Source of the DNA: Taeniopygia guttata
Lineage: Eukaryota > Chordata > Aves > Passeriformes > Estrildidae
Length of the DNA stretch: 64,000 bases
Reading direction: 5' to 3'
Assembly (NCBI RefSeq): GCF_048771995.1
Contig: NC_133063.1
Span: 73,488,514-73,552,513, forward strand
The notes beneath the pieces are model-generated. The model was not told where the DNA came from. It searched no databases and worked only from the letters and a program-made list of their open reading frames with translations. A program made the translations under genes and the position numbers. Shown here in pieces: positions 1 to 12,128 of this stretch. Each line of letters begins with the position of its first letter. The stretch's first letter is position 1.

Positions 1-2810
1 CGTTGCCTTAATAACAAAAATTTTCAAATATATGCTTTCCAGAAAATATGTCACATCTTTTGTCTATTCATTTTGTTGTTCTTTCATTGCTCTAAAGACA
101 ACATGTTCAGGATTGAACCAGCTGAACAGATGGTTGCTACATGTCCAAGTCATCAGGGAATGGAAATGCCTGAAAGCAACCCCTTCCTTCCCCCCACCAA
201 AATAAAATCACAGAGACAAAATCCAAAATGCCACACATACAAATCAATGTTCTTCTTCCTACAAAGGAAAAGAATCCTCACTAAGAAAGCATTTTGTTAA
301 ATTGTATTCAAAGGCCTTCACTTCACACTGCTGGAAAACACATTTATTAATTTATTTATTTACATACTTGTTAATTGACAGGTTATCCATGTTATAGATG
401 CATTTTCAAAAAAACACATAACTACAAAACAGACATGATTCCTTCTGATTGTCATGTAGTCTGCCATGTTCAGAAGCTCCTACTGTAGTGCTAGGTCTGG
501 TCCAGCTTCAGTAAAGATATTTTGCTGCTGTTTGGCTAGGAACTGTCTCTGTATTTTGCAGCCAAATGAATATATTTAGCTGAGAAAAGCCTAAAGTGTC
601 TCTTCTGAGAACATAAACCTTGTTCTGTGCATAATAGCATCTGGCTAGTATATTAGTAAGAGATCTTGAAGGTTAAATATAAGTGTTCTGGCTTCAAAAT
701 TCTACATTAGCCAATGGGGAGAGAGACACATATCAAGAATAATGTGAATTGGTGTATTACCTTAATAATATTTATTAGAATGAACAGTATCCATTAGTAA
801 CTTAAATACAAATACTATATGTTTCAAGTACTTTGTTTCTTAAGTTGATTTGAATTTTAATTGCATCCATGATTTAATTAGCTCATTCAAACTACCTGTT
901 ATTTTAAAGTCCTAAAAATGTGAGACTTGTGTAACAAATTTCTTCAAAATATTTTATTTATTTTATTTGTTAGAATTTATTAATAGGTTTAGCATATGGA
1001 TGGAGTTATAGATTAATCCCAGCCTGCCTTGTCCACATTTTATGTTGGTTGTATCTTATCTGGCTCTAATCAAGAGCCCATTAGGCACGTTAGGATGATG
1101 CTGTGCCCACACTAATATGCATCCATGCCACTCTGGTGTGCAGCAGTTTTCCACTGTTCCTCAAGTAGGGTTGAAAGTATGCATTCTGTATCAAAACATT
1201 AACACAGTAATTTGTGGGAGCTCACTTTTCCACTGATTTAGCAGACTATCTGAAAGAACTGAGAAATTAAGGTAAATACTTCACAAATGGATCTGAGGAT
1301 AAGTGGATTTGTGGAGGACTATGCAGAAAAAGCAAGCATCTGATGAACTTACAGTCTTTTTACAGCTAATTTTGGGCTTCTGAGACAAATTAGCTAACAC
1401 ATCCTGCAGAAAACCCTCCTGTAGCTATGCTCTTTGTGAAAATACTTGATTTAGTCATATGCTGACTAGAGGCTACATGTAGACCCTGACAGGGAAATCA
1501 GTGTATTATGGGTATGCATTTACTTTGAATAGAAAAGCCAGGAAACCATTAGAAATTCTCTTGGATGAATGGAATGCATATGGACACCTCTGTCTGCAAT
1601 GAAGATAAATTATCTCAAGTAATTCTGGCTTGATTAGTGTCCTCAGCTTGTGTGGCACAAACCCAGGAGACGTCAAAACATCAAACAAAGGGTAGATATT
1701 TCCCAAATGAGCATTTCATTTACTGGACACATATAACCTAAAGAAAATTTTCTGTTCACACCTCAGCAAAATACCAAATATTGAAGAGAATGTAGTCAGG
1801 GATTAATATACAAGTTCTAAAGAGAATGTTTTCTCAGTGTTCCAAGTTTGGTTTACAGACAGATAAGAGGAGAAGATTTCATCTGAGCAATAAACTGGCT
1901 GGGCACAGAGGTATTCTGACAAAAAAAAAAACTATGTTCTTGTAGCAAGATATGAGATCCTCTGGGAGACAGAGTGATTTGTCTTCCTATCAATTATGCA
2001 AAGAACAGTTTTTGGTAAGAAAATTAAGTCTCACACTGATAAAGAGACAGCTCAGACTTTTCATAGCGTTTACTGTTTCCATTCAAAGCCACAAAACTAA
2101 TTTTATTGAACAAGGAGATTTTCTACTAGGACAGAATAGATTTGGTTTTCTGTGTTGCAGCAGAATGAAAGGCATGAATAGACTAGATAATATTTTGCCT
2201 GTTTCTAGTTTCTATACTGATAAGCTAAATAAATCTATTTCTATGTTGATAAGCCAAAAAAGCTTTCAAAATTAATTTTTAACTGAAAAACATAATAATT
2301 TAATAAGAAGAAACATTTTGTCTTTTTATTTCACTTAGAAGGCAAAGTTTAGAGTATTTCAAAGTTTTTCATGAACTGATCCAATCTCATTTTCCGCTTT
2401 TAAAAGCCCTGATTTTACATTTGGATTTTTACAGTTTAGTATTTCTTCAGGGTGCTCACTCTCAGAAATAATTCAGCATCACATGACTGAGCCAGGGCAG
2501 ACCTTTTCAATTCCAGTATATGAAGGGCCAACTTATCCTCAGAATATGGGTGCACTAACAAGATACTGTGAGATATGAATGCAAAGTGAGTTAGTTATTA
2601 TAGGACTACCCATCCAGACACTTACAGTTGTTGAAACTGCTGACAGTTGCTTCACCAACTAGTGAAAGCCAGTAGGATAAGCAGCTTCTCATTCTCCATT
2701 GCATAAGTTATTGTTACCTAAAATATTGTAAATCATCATAGATTTTTTTACTGTAATTTTCTTATATTTGTTTGATGTATCCTTTTCTCTATTCTGTCTG
2801 TTGGTCTATC
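1..2810. other. Intergenic DNA, nothing recognised
   Basis: AT-rich unique sequence on the upstream side of SNAPC3. Short open frames occur on both strands but none has a recognisable domain, splice context or codon pattern. In human the next gene out in this direction is TTC39B, so this is probably the TTC39B-SNAPC3 intergenic space; that placement is inference. Confidence 0.5.
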
Positions 2811-4133
2811 ACAGAATCACACAATCAATTAAATTGGAAAAGACCTCTGATATCATTGGGTCCGACCTAACACTGAACAATTACTCTCATGCCAGCTAAA
2901 CCATGGCCCCAAGAGCCACATCCAGTTTTTCCTTGAAGACCTCCAGGGACAGTGACTCTCCATCTCCCTGGCCAATTGGAATTGGCCCATTCAAATTCCT
3001 AATCACTCTTCCTATGAAGAATTTCTTCCTAATGTCCATTTTAAAACCTCTTCTGGCACAGCTTAAGCCTGTGTCTTCTTGTCCTAGTGCTGGTTGCCTG
3101 TGAGAAGAGAGCGACCCCCACCTGGCTACAGCCTCCTTTCAGGAAGTCATAGAGAGAGATAAGGTCACCCCTGAGCCTCCTCCTCTCCAGGCTAAACAAC
3201 CCCAGCGCCCTCAACTGCTTCTCACTGGATTTGTGTTCTAGATCCTTCACCAGCCTTGTCGACCTTCTCTGGACATGCTCCAGCACCTCAATGTCCTTCC
3301 TGAATTGAGACGCCCAGAACTGAACACAGAATTGGAGGTGTGGCCTTACTAGTGCCAAAATTCAGGGGACAATCCCTGCCCTGGTCCTGCTGGCCACACC
3401 ATGGCTGGTACAGGCCAGGATGCCATCAGCCTTCTTGGCCTCCTGGGCACAGCTGGCTCATGTTCAGCTGCTGTCACCAGCACCTTCAGGTCCTTTTCTG
3501 CTGGGCACCTTTCGGTCACTGTGGCCCCAGCCTGTGGCACTGCCTGGAGTTGTTGTGGCCAAAAAGCAGAACTCAGCACCTGGCCTTGTTGAATGTCATG
3601 GCGCTGGTCTTGTCTCATCTCTCCAGCCATTCCAGCTCCTTCTGCAGAGCCTTCCCACCCTACAGAGACCAATACTCCAACTTTGTGTCACTTGCAAATT
3701 TGGTAATGGTAGACTCAATCCCCTCATGCAGATCACCAGTAAACATACTAAACAGGACTGGCCCCTACACAGATCCCTGGGGGACAGCCAGTGAGCAGGC
3801 ACCAGCTGGATGCAGCACCATTCACCATTGTCTGGGCCTGGCCATCAGCCAGTTCTGAACCCAGTGATGGGTGCACTTGTCCAAGTTGCGGTCTACCAGC
3901 TTTTACAGGAGAGAGCTGTGAGAAATGTGTCAAAGACTTTGCTGAAGTACAAGTAGACAGAGCCTTCCCCTCATCTACCAGGCAGGTCATAAAAGAAGAT
4001 CAGATTGGTAAGGCTGGACCTGCCTTTCCTAAGCTCATTCTGGCTAGGTCTGATTCCTTGGTTGTCCTGAATGTTCCATGTGATCACTCTTAAGATGATC
4101 TGCTCCATAACCTTGCCAGGGATTGAGATAGTC
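2811..4133 (-). mobile_element. CR1 LINE, 3' third, reverse orientation
   Basis: Decayed CR1 non-LTR retrotransposon lying on the minus strand. The plus-strand text begins with the CR1 3' tail (CAGAATCACACAATC) and continues through the 3' UTR block (CCTCCAGGGACAGTGACTCT, GAATTTCTTCCTAATGTCC) into the C-terminal reverse-transcriptase coding region (TTAAGATGATCTGCTCCATA near 4090). It is 5'-truncated, as usual for CR1. The open frames of 100-170 codons inside it are remnants or shadows of the LINE, not host genes. Many small changes relative to the remembered family consensus suggest an old copy of the J/Y-like group; subfamily assignment is approximate. Confidence 0.85.
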
Positions 4134-7100
4134 TATCACATGCCCTTGTATCTGCCCAAGATTTATGGCATATTTGCTTTATATAACCGTGTATTTAAGG
4201 TAATTCCTAAGTAGTCCTTATATCTCATTAGATTCATAACAATTTATTCTCAATACACTTGGGAGACAAGAAATAGTTAAGGTTTAAGCAGGGCAGTTAC
4301 ATTATTCCTATCAGTTCAAGGAAGTCAAAATGAAGCATGTGGTAAGCAGGCAACAGATTCTGCAGTGCCATCCAAAACCTTGACCTTTCAAATCCGATCA
4401 GTCAATGCCTGGAGATCACAAAAGACTTAATAAAAAAAAGGGAAAATTTGGAAATGTTGGCTGACAGCAATCAGTGAGCTGCTTCTCATGCCACCATGCA
4501 TAATATGCATTTACATAGACTTGTCATGGACATGTTTTGCATTCAGATTCCCTCTCACCAAATGTCTTGTCTTCTTCCATGGCAGCAGCAATTCAACTTC
4601 TGGCACTGGGAGTGGTTGTGCAGTGAATAGGAATGCAGGACAATCTCTGCATCAGGAGCTGCACATGGCCAGCTGTGATGTAAGAATATGCTGGAATTTC
4701 TTCATCTTTTCAACAACCACAGAACTTCCTTCCTTGTTGAGTCATTTGCCTTTTGTTAGATATGGGGAATGTATCTTTTATGAACAGGGATAAGCCCAAG
4801 AGTATTTCCTTGTCCTGAAGCTCATGAAATGTTAAGAATAACTGCTTTGCATGTTCCACAAATGTGTTCCTGTATGATATGTGACATGTGAGCGTGCTCC
4901 TAACACCTTACAAAAAATACTGAGTCCTAACTTGATCTGAATTCCATTCTTTGCCAATGACATCTTGGGTTTTAGGCCTTTTGTGTAATTGTATTCACAA
5001 ATATATATGTAGCTAGCAGAAACAGAGCTAAAAACTTAATTTTGTGGCTGTTCTTGGCACCAGGACTGATTTGAAGGACAGTTTGCTGGCAGTCTGAAGT
5101 CAATTGACATGGAGAAATAGACCCCAAATGGAGTTCCAGCACTCCAACACCCCTCACATACTTGGGAAACTCATGAGTTTTTCTCATTGGCGTTTTGACT
5201 GGGTCTTAAATATCCACTGGCTGTCTGAATATGCAACCACTGCTACAGGACCAGGTAGGGTTTTAGGCAGCTAATAAATGCTTACCTAGTACCAACAACA
5301 ACCAACTAACAATTCTTTCATTTACTAATACTGTAAAGACATCTTTGAAGTACTAGCTCAGAGAACTGTTAGATTGCCTCAACCTCAAAAAAAAGGTGTT
5401 TTTGCAGACACTTATGTCTCCTATATGGAGACACACTGAAGAGAAGAGAGTGGAAGAGAAAAAAAGAAAAAATTTGGGGTTTGATACTGTTTACAGACTA
5501 ATGCACGTGGGCGATGTCTTACTGTAAACACAGATGGCTGTGAACCACACTAGGTCATGCTGAGAAGCCAAGCATATATTTGCAGGCTTTTTATTCCCCA
5601 CTGAAGCAATGGTTACTCAGCAGAAGGCCATATATTTGTAGTCCTTAAAATAAAATCTTCTTGATGAGACAGTTTTGAATTAAAATAAATTATAGATCCA
5701 GCAAGCTGAAGCTTAAGAATGTTGTGTCTGATCATGCTTTCTTTACTGACTGCAAACAAGACCTGCAGATTTAGGTTTTGAGATTTTCTTATACAGATAG
5801 GCTAGGAAATGCAATGTCATGTCTCAAGTATTCGCAAGATTTTATGCCTGCTTGAGCCAGCATGCAAGAAAATCCATAATGGAAAACAAGGTAGAAGCAC
5901 TGGGATGTAGCCAGATAAAAAGGCAGATGGATAGAATGGACAAGACAGAAGATAGAGAACTAGTAGGAATCTTGGGTAACTAGTTCTACTGTTTGTGCAG
6001 GTGCATACTGACTCGATGACCTTGTGCTGGCTGCCCAGGCTTTCCTGCCACAACACTATAGCATGGGATAACAAGACTAACTTGCATAAGCAGGGTGTCA
6101 TCAGGTTTGATACTATCACAGGTATTTGCATAACCACATAAGACCATATAATTATCTAGAATATAAATATATACACACTACCTGCCTATAATAGGTCTGT
6201 GTACAGAGAGAACAACCTCCAAAGGTCAAAGGGCTTCTCTCTGGATTAGTCTTGGCCTATAACTACATATTCCTCTTACTGGGAGCTGTGGGAGGTGGGG
6301 AGACCACAGAAACTCTTGTTCTACTGAGTTTTTCCCTTGGTCAGTCAAACCACAGCTGCAGCCTTACTGGCTAACAATAATCAAATGTCTCCTAGGGAGC
6401 AGCAGTAGTACTTAAACCTGTGTTTAAGTTAGCTTAAAATGTGTGGTTTAATTTTATGTTTCTGATATGGGGATATCATAAACATGTAGGACAGCTGAGA
6501 TGGCAGCAATTCATTTACTTGTACTGGCTAAAAAATATGATGCCATCATGTGAGGATTCTGCAGCACAAAATTGTTTTTTGCCATAATGGGAACCACAGG
6601 AGAGTGTAAAGAAGCAGTTGACCAAACAGTGGTGGCTTATTTGTTCCTTTTCCTTGCATGGCTGGGTTGGTCCATGTCTCAGAGGAGGCTATGGAGGGCA
6701 CCATCAGTTAAGAAGTCCTGTATGACTGAGAGCCAGGCTCAGACAGCTGCTGTCCAGAGGACATATTGCCACAGGGAATGTGGACAGCAGACCTCCTGGG
6801 AGCCACAGAAGTGGCAGTACAAATGCAGCCAGGGAGAAGAGTGTTTTGAGGACCAAATTAGAGCCATTCTTTGAGGGCACAAATCATATGCAACATGCTC
6901 CTGCTCATACTGCTTATCTCAATGTCTAATTATATACAGTAACTCTCAAAGAATTTAATAAGTTGAAATTGTCCATTTAACAGAATGCATATTTACTAGC
7001 ACAACAATAAGAGATAGTTACTAAATTGTATTAGCTGTAGAAAATCTTATTAATCAAAGCATCATAGAAGTCACCAAATCTCCATTGGTAAGAAAATGAA

Positions 7101-8392
7101 GAAGCAACTTTTCAACACACTATTTAAGGTTCAAAATTTTCTCTAACACCTACAAAGCTTGCCTGGATGATCAGTGAAAAGAGGGGCACATAAAATGCTC
7201 TCCTTTAATTTTTTGCCTAATTAGGCCTCCCTTGAGGCCTAACAGTGATTGAAAACTGTGCTCCTCCTTCTTATGCATTCCTCTTCTTTCCCTTTCATTG
7301 ACAATAGTGCTGCGCTGATCACACAGTAAAACAAGCTCCATGTTCCAGATGAAAAGAATGCAACAACAACAGCAACAAAGCCCACAGGAATTAAAAACAG
7401 ATTTCAAATGTTTCACATGGACTGCCATTTCAGGTTCCAGCTGTGCCATCTGGTCTCACAAAAGATCTGATTTCTTCCAACAATGTCATGCGGCATAGCT
7501 TCCAGGGTAAAAATGAATTATAATAACTTCCCTTTTTCCTTTGACCTAGTCTAAATGTCTTCTACTATTTTTCATCTGACACTCTTTATTTTAACAGGCT
7601 TTAGGGCAACACTTCCCTCTCTGCCACCTTGAGTTCAACTTCTTTATTCAGCTTGAAATACTATGTGCCTTTGAAGTAAACATAAAATAGTATTAAACTT
7701 AGGTGGTCCACATTTCAACTACTGAACACTACTTTTTTTCCTTAACAAAGAGTCATTGTTAGAAGTTAAAATAAAAAATGTAACCTTCATATCCATGTGA
7801 AAAACTGCCATGCTGTCCCTATTTTAGAATGTCTAAATCTAGAACACATTTGCAATTGGTGAGTAATCACTAATAATTATCATCACTGGCATTCAATAGA
7901 TTTGTTTAGAGGAATAGCTTCCAGTTTCTGATTGCAATGTACCTCCCTGAATTATGCCTGCACAATGAAAAATGTGTGTGATTATTGCCAGTCATGTCAC
8001 TAACAGCTGGGCTTTATTTAGAAGATTGAAGATTATTTTGTTGGCAAAGGCGTGGGAAGCCTATGTTGAAGGAGGTTACCATGTATTTGATTCAGGAGAC
8101 ATCAAGGTTTGCTTTTACACTACTCTAGAGGGGAAAATTAATGTGCTTGGCAGCATGAACAGTCTATCTGCCTGACACAGCTGATATTTTTAATAATGAA
8201 GTGGGATGTAGCTTTCATGTCATACCATAAGGAGAAGTGAGACATTCTCTCTAGTAACTTGAACCAAAGCAGGATATGAAGAGGATAATGGGCATGATGG
8301 ATATAACACAGAATTCTAGAGAAAGCCACAGATGAAACAAAACACATTAACAAGCAGGACAAAATCATAGAGTGCTTCAAAACTCACTTTTA
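4134..8392. other. Intergenic DNA, nothing recognised
   Basis: Unique AT-rich sequence without a recognisable gene or repeat. A short CAA run sits near 7362-7378. The 100-codon frame at 6572-6874 has no recognisable domain and no splice partners. Confidence 0.45.
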
Positions 8393-8929
8393 TGCTTGTG
8401 GTTTAACCCCAGCTGGCAAGTGAGCACCACAAAGCTACTTGCTTATTTCCTCACCAGCAGGATTCGGAGGAGAATCAGAATGGTAAAAGCTAGAAAACTC
8501 ATGGGTTGAGATAAAAACAACTTCATAGGTAAAGCAAAAACTGCACATGCAAAGAAAGCAAAACAAGAAATCAATTCACCATTTTCTGTGTTCAGACATC
8601 CTCAGGAAAGCAGGGCTCCATTGTGCATATTGGTTACCTGGGAAGATAAACACCACCACTCTAAATGTCCTCCCACTTCCTGCTTCTTCCCCCCAGTTTA
8701 TATACTGAGCATGATACCAGCTGGGGTCAGCTGTCCTGGCTGTGTCTCCTCCCAACATCCCAGGCATTCCCAGTCTTCTCACCAGCAGAGGAGTATGAAA
8801 AGGGGAAAAGGCCTTGGCTGTCAGTATTAACAAAAACATCTCAACACTGTTTCTGGCACAAATCCAAAACACAGCTCCATACTAGCCACTGTGAAGAAAA
8901 TTAACTCTTCTCCTGCCCAAGTCAGCACA
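8393..8929 (-). mobile_element. Solo LTR, ERVL-like avian endogenous retrovirus (fossil)
   Basis: About 537 bp matching the LTR family whose forward strand starts TGTGCTGGTTTTGGC and ends near GGTTAAACCAC. Seen here in reverse: GGTTTAACCCCAGCTGGCAA at the left and TTAACTCTTCTCCTGCCC with terminal CAGCACA at the right. The body contains the GGTTGAGATAAA block (reverse of the polyadenylation region). No internal retroviral sequence and no second LTR are present, so it is a solo LTR. I could not see a convincing target-site duplication. Divergence from the remembered consensus suggests moderate to old age. Confidence 0.75.
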
Positions 8930-11900
8930 TTCTTTCACCACAAGGTGTAAAAAATCACTTAGTGAGGCTTTTTTAAAATCCAGTTTATTAAAAAAAAATA
9001 AAGAAAAAAAAAGAAAAAAGAGAAATAACAATCAGCATGGAAAAACACATGTTTTCAGTTCCATGCAATGACACCAAAACTTACAGAGTCATTTGGAATC
9101 ACCACCTATAGCTGAGATTTTTCTGCCTGTGATTGTCTGGATACTAAATACTGAAAAACTTACAGAGCAGTTGTTAATAATCAGGTTCATAAGTCATAAG
9201 CTCTCAGCAGAACATGTTATGATGAGGATTTGTGTTCTTGCCCCATCAATATTTCATCTTTGCAGCAACCACCTTTAACCAAAAGGCTTTTACAAAAACT
9301 TCATAATTTTAGGATTACTTTTCATTCCAAAGGACGAGCCAGTATACTGTAGAATGTTATTAGGCTAATGCTAGCATTACAATCCATGTTAGCCCTGACT
9401 TTTCAGAAGTCAATTTTTTTTTTCCCAAGCCTGCTGATTTTATACACTGTTTACTAGTGATATAGAAAGCAGTTTTCTCCTGGACAGCACTGCTTATTGG
9501 TAACTTGTCTCTGTTTAGAGTTTTGGATGCTATATAGAGTGGAACATTCCATTACATCTATTCAGCTACTCAAGACAAATCAGATTTGTTGGTCTGCATA
9601 TAAGGATTAATATACCTTAATATACCTTAATAGATGGATGTAAGGGGAAAAGACCATGAGTACTGCACCACCAAAAAAAAAAAACAAAAAACCCTAGAGG
9701 ATTAAACCACCTTTCTCTGGATGTCCCTTCAGGACCCAGGGCAATATATCTTTTTACAGGCACGGTCTGGCCTTCATGTCGATAGAGCTAGGAAGCCTCT
9801 CACTGACCTAACCAGAGAGCCTGACAGCTTCAGTGGAGTTTACTAAGCAAAACTATAACAATACACAAAAGGTGCTCTTACCTGAACCTGCCTGAAGCAG
9901 AATTCTTGCAACCAGCTTTGTTATCTAAACAATGGTATGTTAATGTAACTGTCCGTGCTCAGGATGCCTTAATGGTTGACACAAAAAAAGAAAACACAGC
10001 ATTGACCCACTTCAAAACAACTACACCATTAAGAGCATCAGGCACAAAGCAAGAAACTAGAGTGGTCCCCTGCAAAGCAAACTGAAAAATTTACACACAA
10101 TTTATGCCAGATGCACACATTTGTGGCCAAAACACTATACAGAATCTACTCTGTTCACTGACTCTTGGTGGGAGAAGAACACATGTACATGGAGACACTC
10201 TGGCATTCATCCTGGCAAAACTGAATATGCACTACTACTATTCTCAAGAAATGGCAACAGCCAATTTTCAACAAGGAGGTATCATCACTTGGTGTAATGG
10301 AAAGCCGTTTAAATTGCACAAAAATTGTTGCTAGGGGTAATCTATGGAGGTAGCACAAAGGGTAAGAGGGGAACAAGACCCTCAGGTGCTGTCAAGAACA
10401 ATCATTGTCACACTTGAATAGGGCTGGAATACGGAGGAACTCTTCAGTAGGACATGACTGCTGGCACTGTGGGGAGAACATTGTATCACAGCTGTCTCCT
10501 CAATACTCATGCACTATAGTTCTGTCCTCTTTTCTCTATTTATTTTGTGTACAGGATAAAATGGGGTCCTTGTGCATGACTAAGGCTCTTGGGGGAGAAA
10601 AAGTTAATAATGAAGAAAAAAAGAGGGAATAGTAGTTTGTTCTCTAATCAGATGAAGAAAATATTTTAAAGACCATCAGGGAGTTCTATAGTTAGATTTG
10701 AAAGTCAGAAAAATTGTAATTATAATATATTCTATAGACTACATCCATCTCTTTGAGTGGACACCTTAGCTATAAAAGAATAACAAAATATATGGTGTTA
10801 AAATGCTTTTGTACTGGAGAGAATATATCTGTTAGCTCACCTTCTTCTTACTTAAAAAGGTTGCAAACATTTCAAATACTCTTTTGGAGCTTTTTCAACT
10901 CAGTCTCTATTCAGAAACATTCATTTTCTTAAATTAATTTTTTTAAATTATGCCAAAGTGTACAGATTAATATGTGATGACTATAGCATAAAATAACTAT
11001 AGAAATTACCTAGCTGGTGCATTGAAATACCTTTCTGAAGTCAAAGACAGAAGGATATTATCTGCTAAATGTCTACGCTACTAAAATTTCAAGGTAAGTT
11101 AGTTGAAACTAGCTCATTTATTTAGGTCTCACAAGTAAAATATAACAGTTCAAAACACGGTATTTTTTTTAGATGGATAAAGTCTTCTGTGTTTCCAAGA
11201 AAATGAAATTTACGCTGATATCAAATGCCTCCTGATTTTCTTTGAAAATTTTTTTTCCAACAAAGTATTGAGTATTTCTGTAATCAACAGCCCTTCAAAC
11301 CTATAAAAGAGAAATTAAATACTCCAGCCATGAATTACAGATTTGTGTGAGAAGGTTCCCTCCACAGTCTTCAAAGGAAAGTTCAGGACTGGAGGGGACA
11401 GTTACACATTGTGCAAATGAGAGATTTGCAAATGAAAGATTATTACTGAATCTTCAGCCAAAGGGAGAAGATGGATCAGGTAACACACCTTGCAGAAGCT
11501 CAGCTATAGTCCTACTTGATATCCCATAAAATCTTTGCATGCTTTGACAAGGATATACTTCAGCTTGAAGGGAAAAAGTGCCTGGAAGAAGTTTATAGTT
11601 CCTTAGGTCTTGTACAAGCACACTGGTAGCTGACACTGGAAAAAGGCTAGGTAATTTTGTTGTCATGTGCCCAATCCCTACAAATATGCAGTTTTTATCT
11701 ACTATTTCACCTTCTTAGGCAAGCTGGTATATAAAACTGCAGTAGTAAACATTTTCTCAGATATGTAGAACATGTTTCATTAGATATGTAACCTGGCTAG
11801 ACTCACAAAAGATTCCTAGGCCATAAATCTGTAGTTTCACCTCAGAAAGTGAAGTCTTGTTGACTGTCATTGAGATTCAGATCAAATTTTCTGGAAAGAA

Positions 11901-11954
11901 TACCTCAACTTTTGATGACGGAAAAATTTTGGCAGAAATTTCCTGGAACAAAAA
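8930..11954. other. Intergenic DNA with A-rich tracts
   Basis: Mostly unique sequence. An A-rich stretch lies at 8985-9030, a short direct duplication of ATATACCTTAAT near 9608-9632, and another A run at 9672-9690. No gene is supported. Confidence 0.45.
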
Positions 11955-12076
11955 TGTATGTGATATATGAGATATGAGATATGAGATATGAGATATGAGA
12001 TATGAGATATGAGATATGAGATATGGCATATGGCATATGACATGTGACATATGACATATGACATATGACATATGAC

Positions 12077-12127
<51 letters not shown>
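11955..12127. repeat. Compound tandem repeat: heptamers then hexamers
   Basis: An ordered minisatellite. Eight copies of a GATATGA-type heptamer (from 11971, the last being GATATGG) change to about seven CATATGA-type heptamers (CATATGG, CATATGA, CATGTGA and then clean CATATGA) up to 12075, then to CATATG and about seven TATATG hexamers up to 12123. Several minus-strand frames stay open through it only because the unit lacks stop codons there, giving repetitive ISHISYL/TYTY peptides. Confidence 0.95.

Positions 12128-12128
<1 letters not shown>

Noticed and set aside
3340-3858. 172-codon plus-strand frame
   Set aside because: Lies wholly within the reversed CR1 element; a shadow of LINE sequence.
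6572-6874. 100-codon plus-strand frame in the intergenic region
   Set aside because: No homology recognised and no flanking exon structure.
8393-8929. Complete provirus associated with the solo LTRs
   Set aside because: None of the LTRs in the window has internal retroviral sequence or a second LTR in matching orientation at a plausible distance; they are solo or partial fossils.
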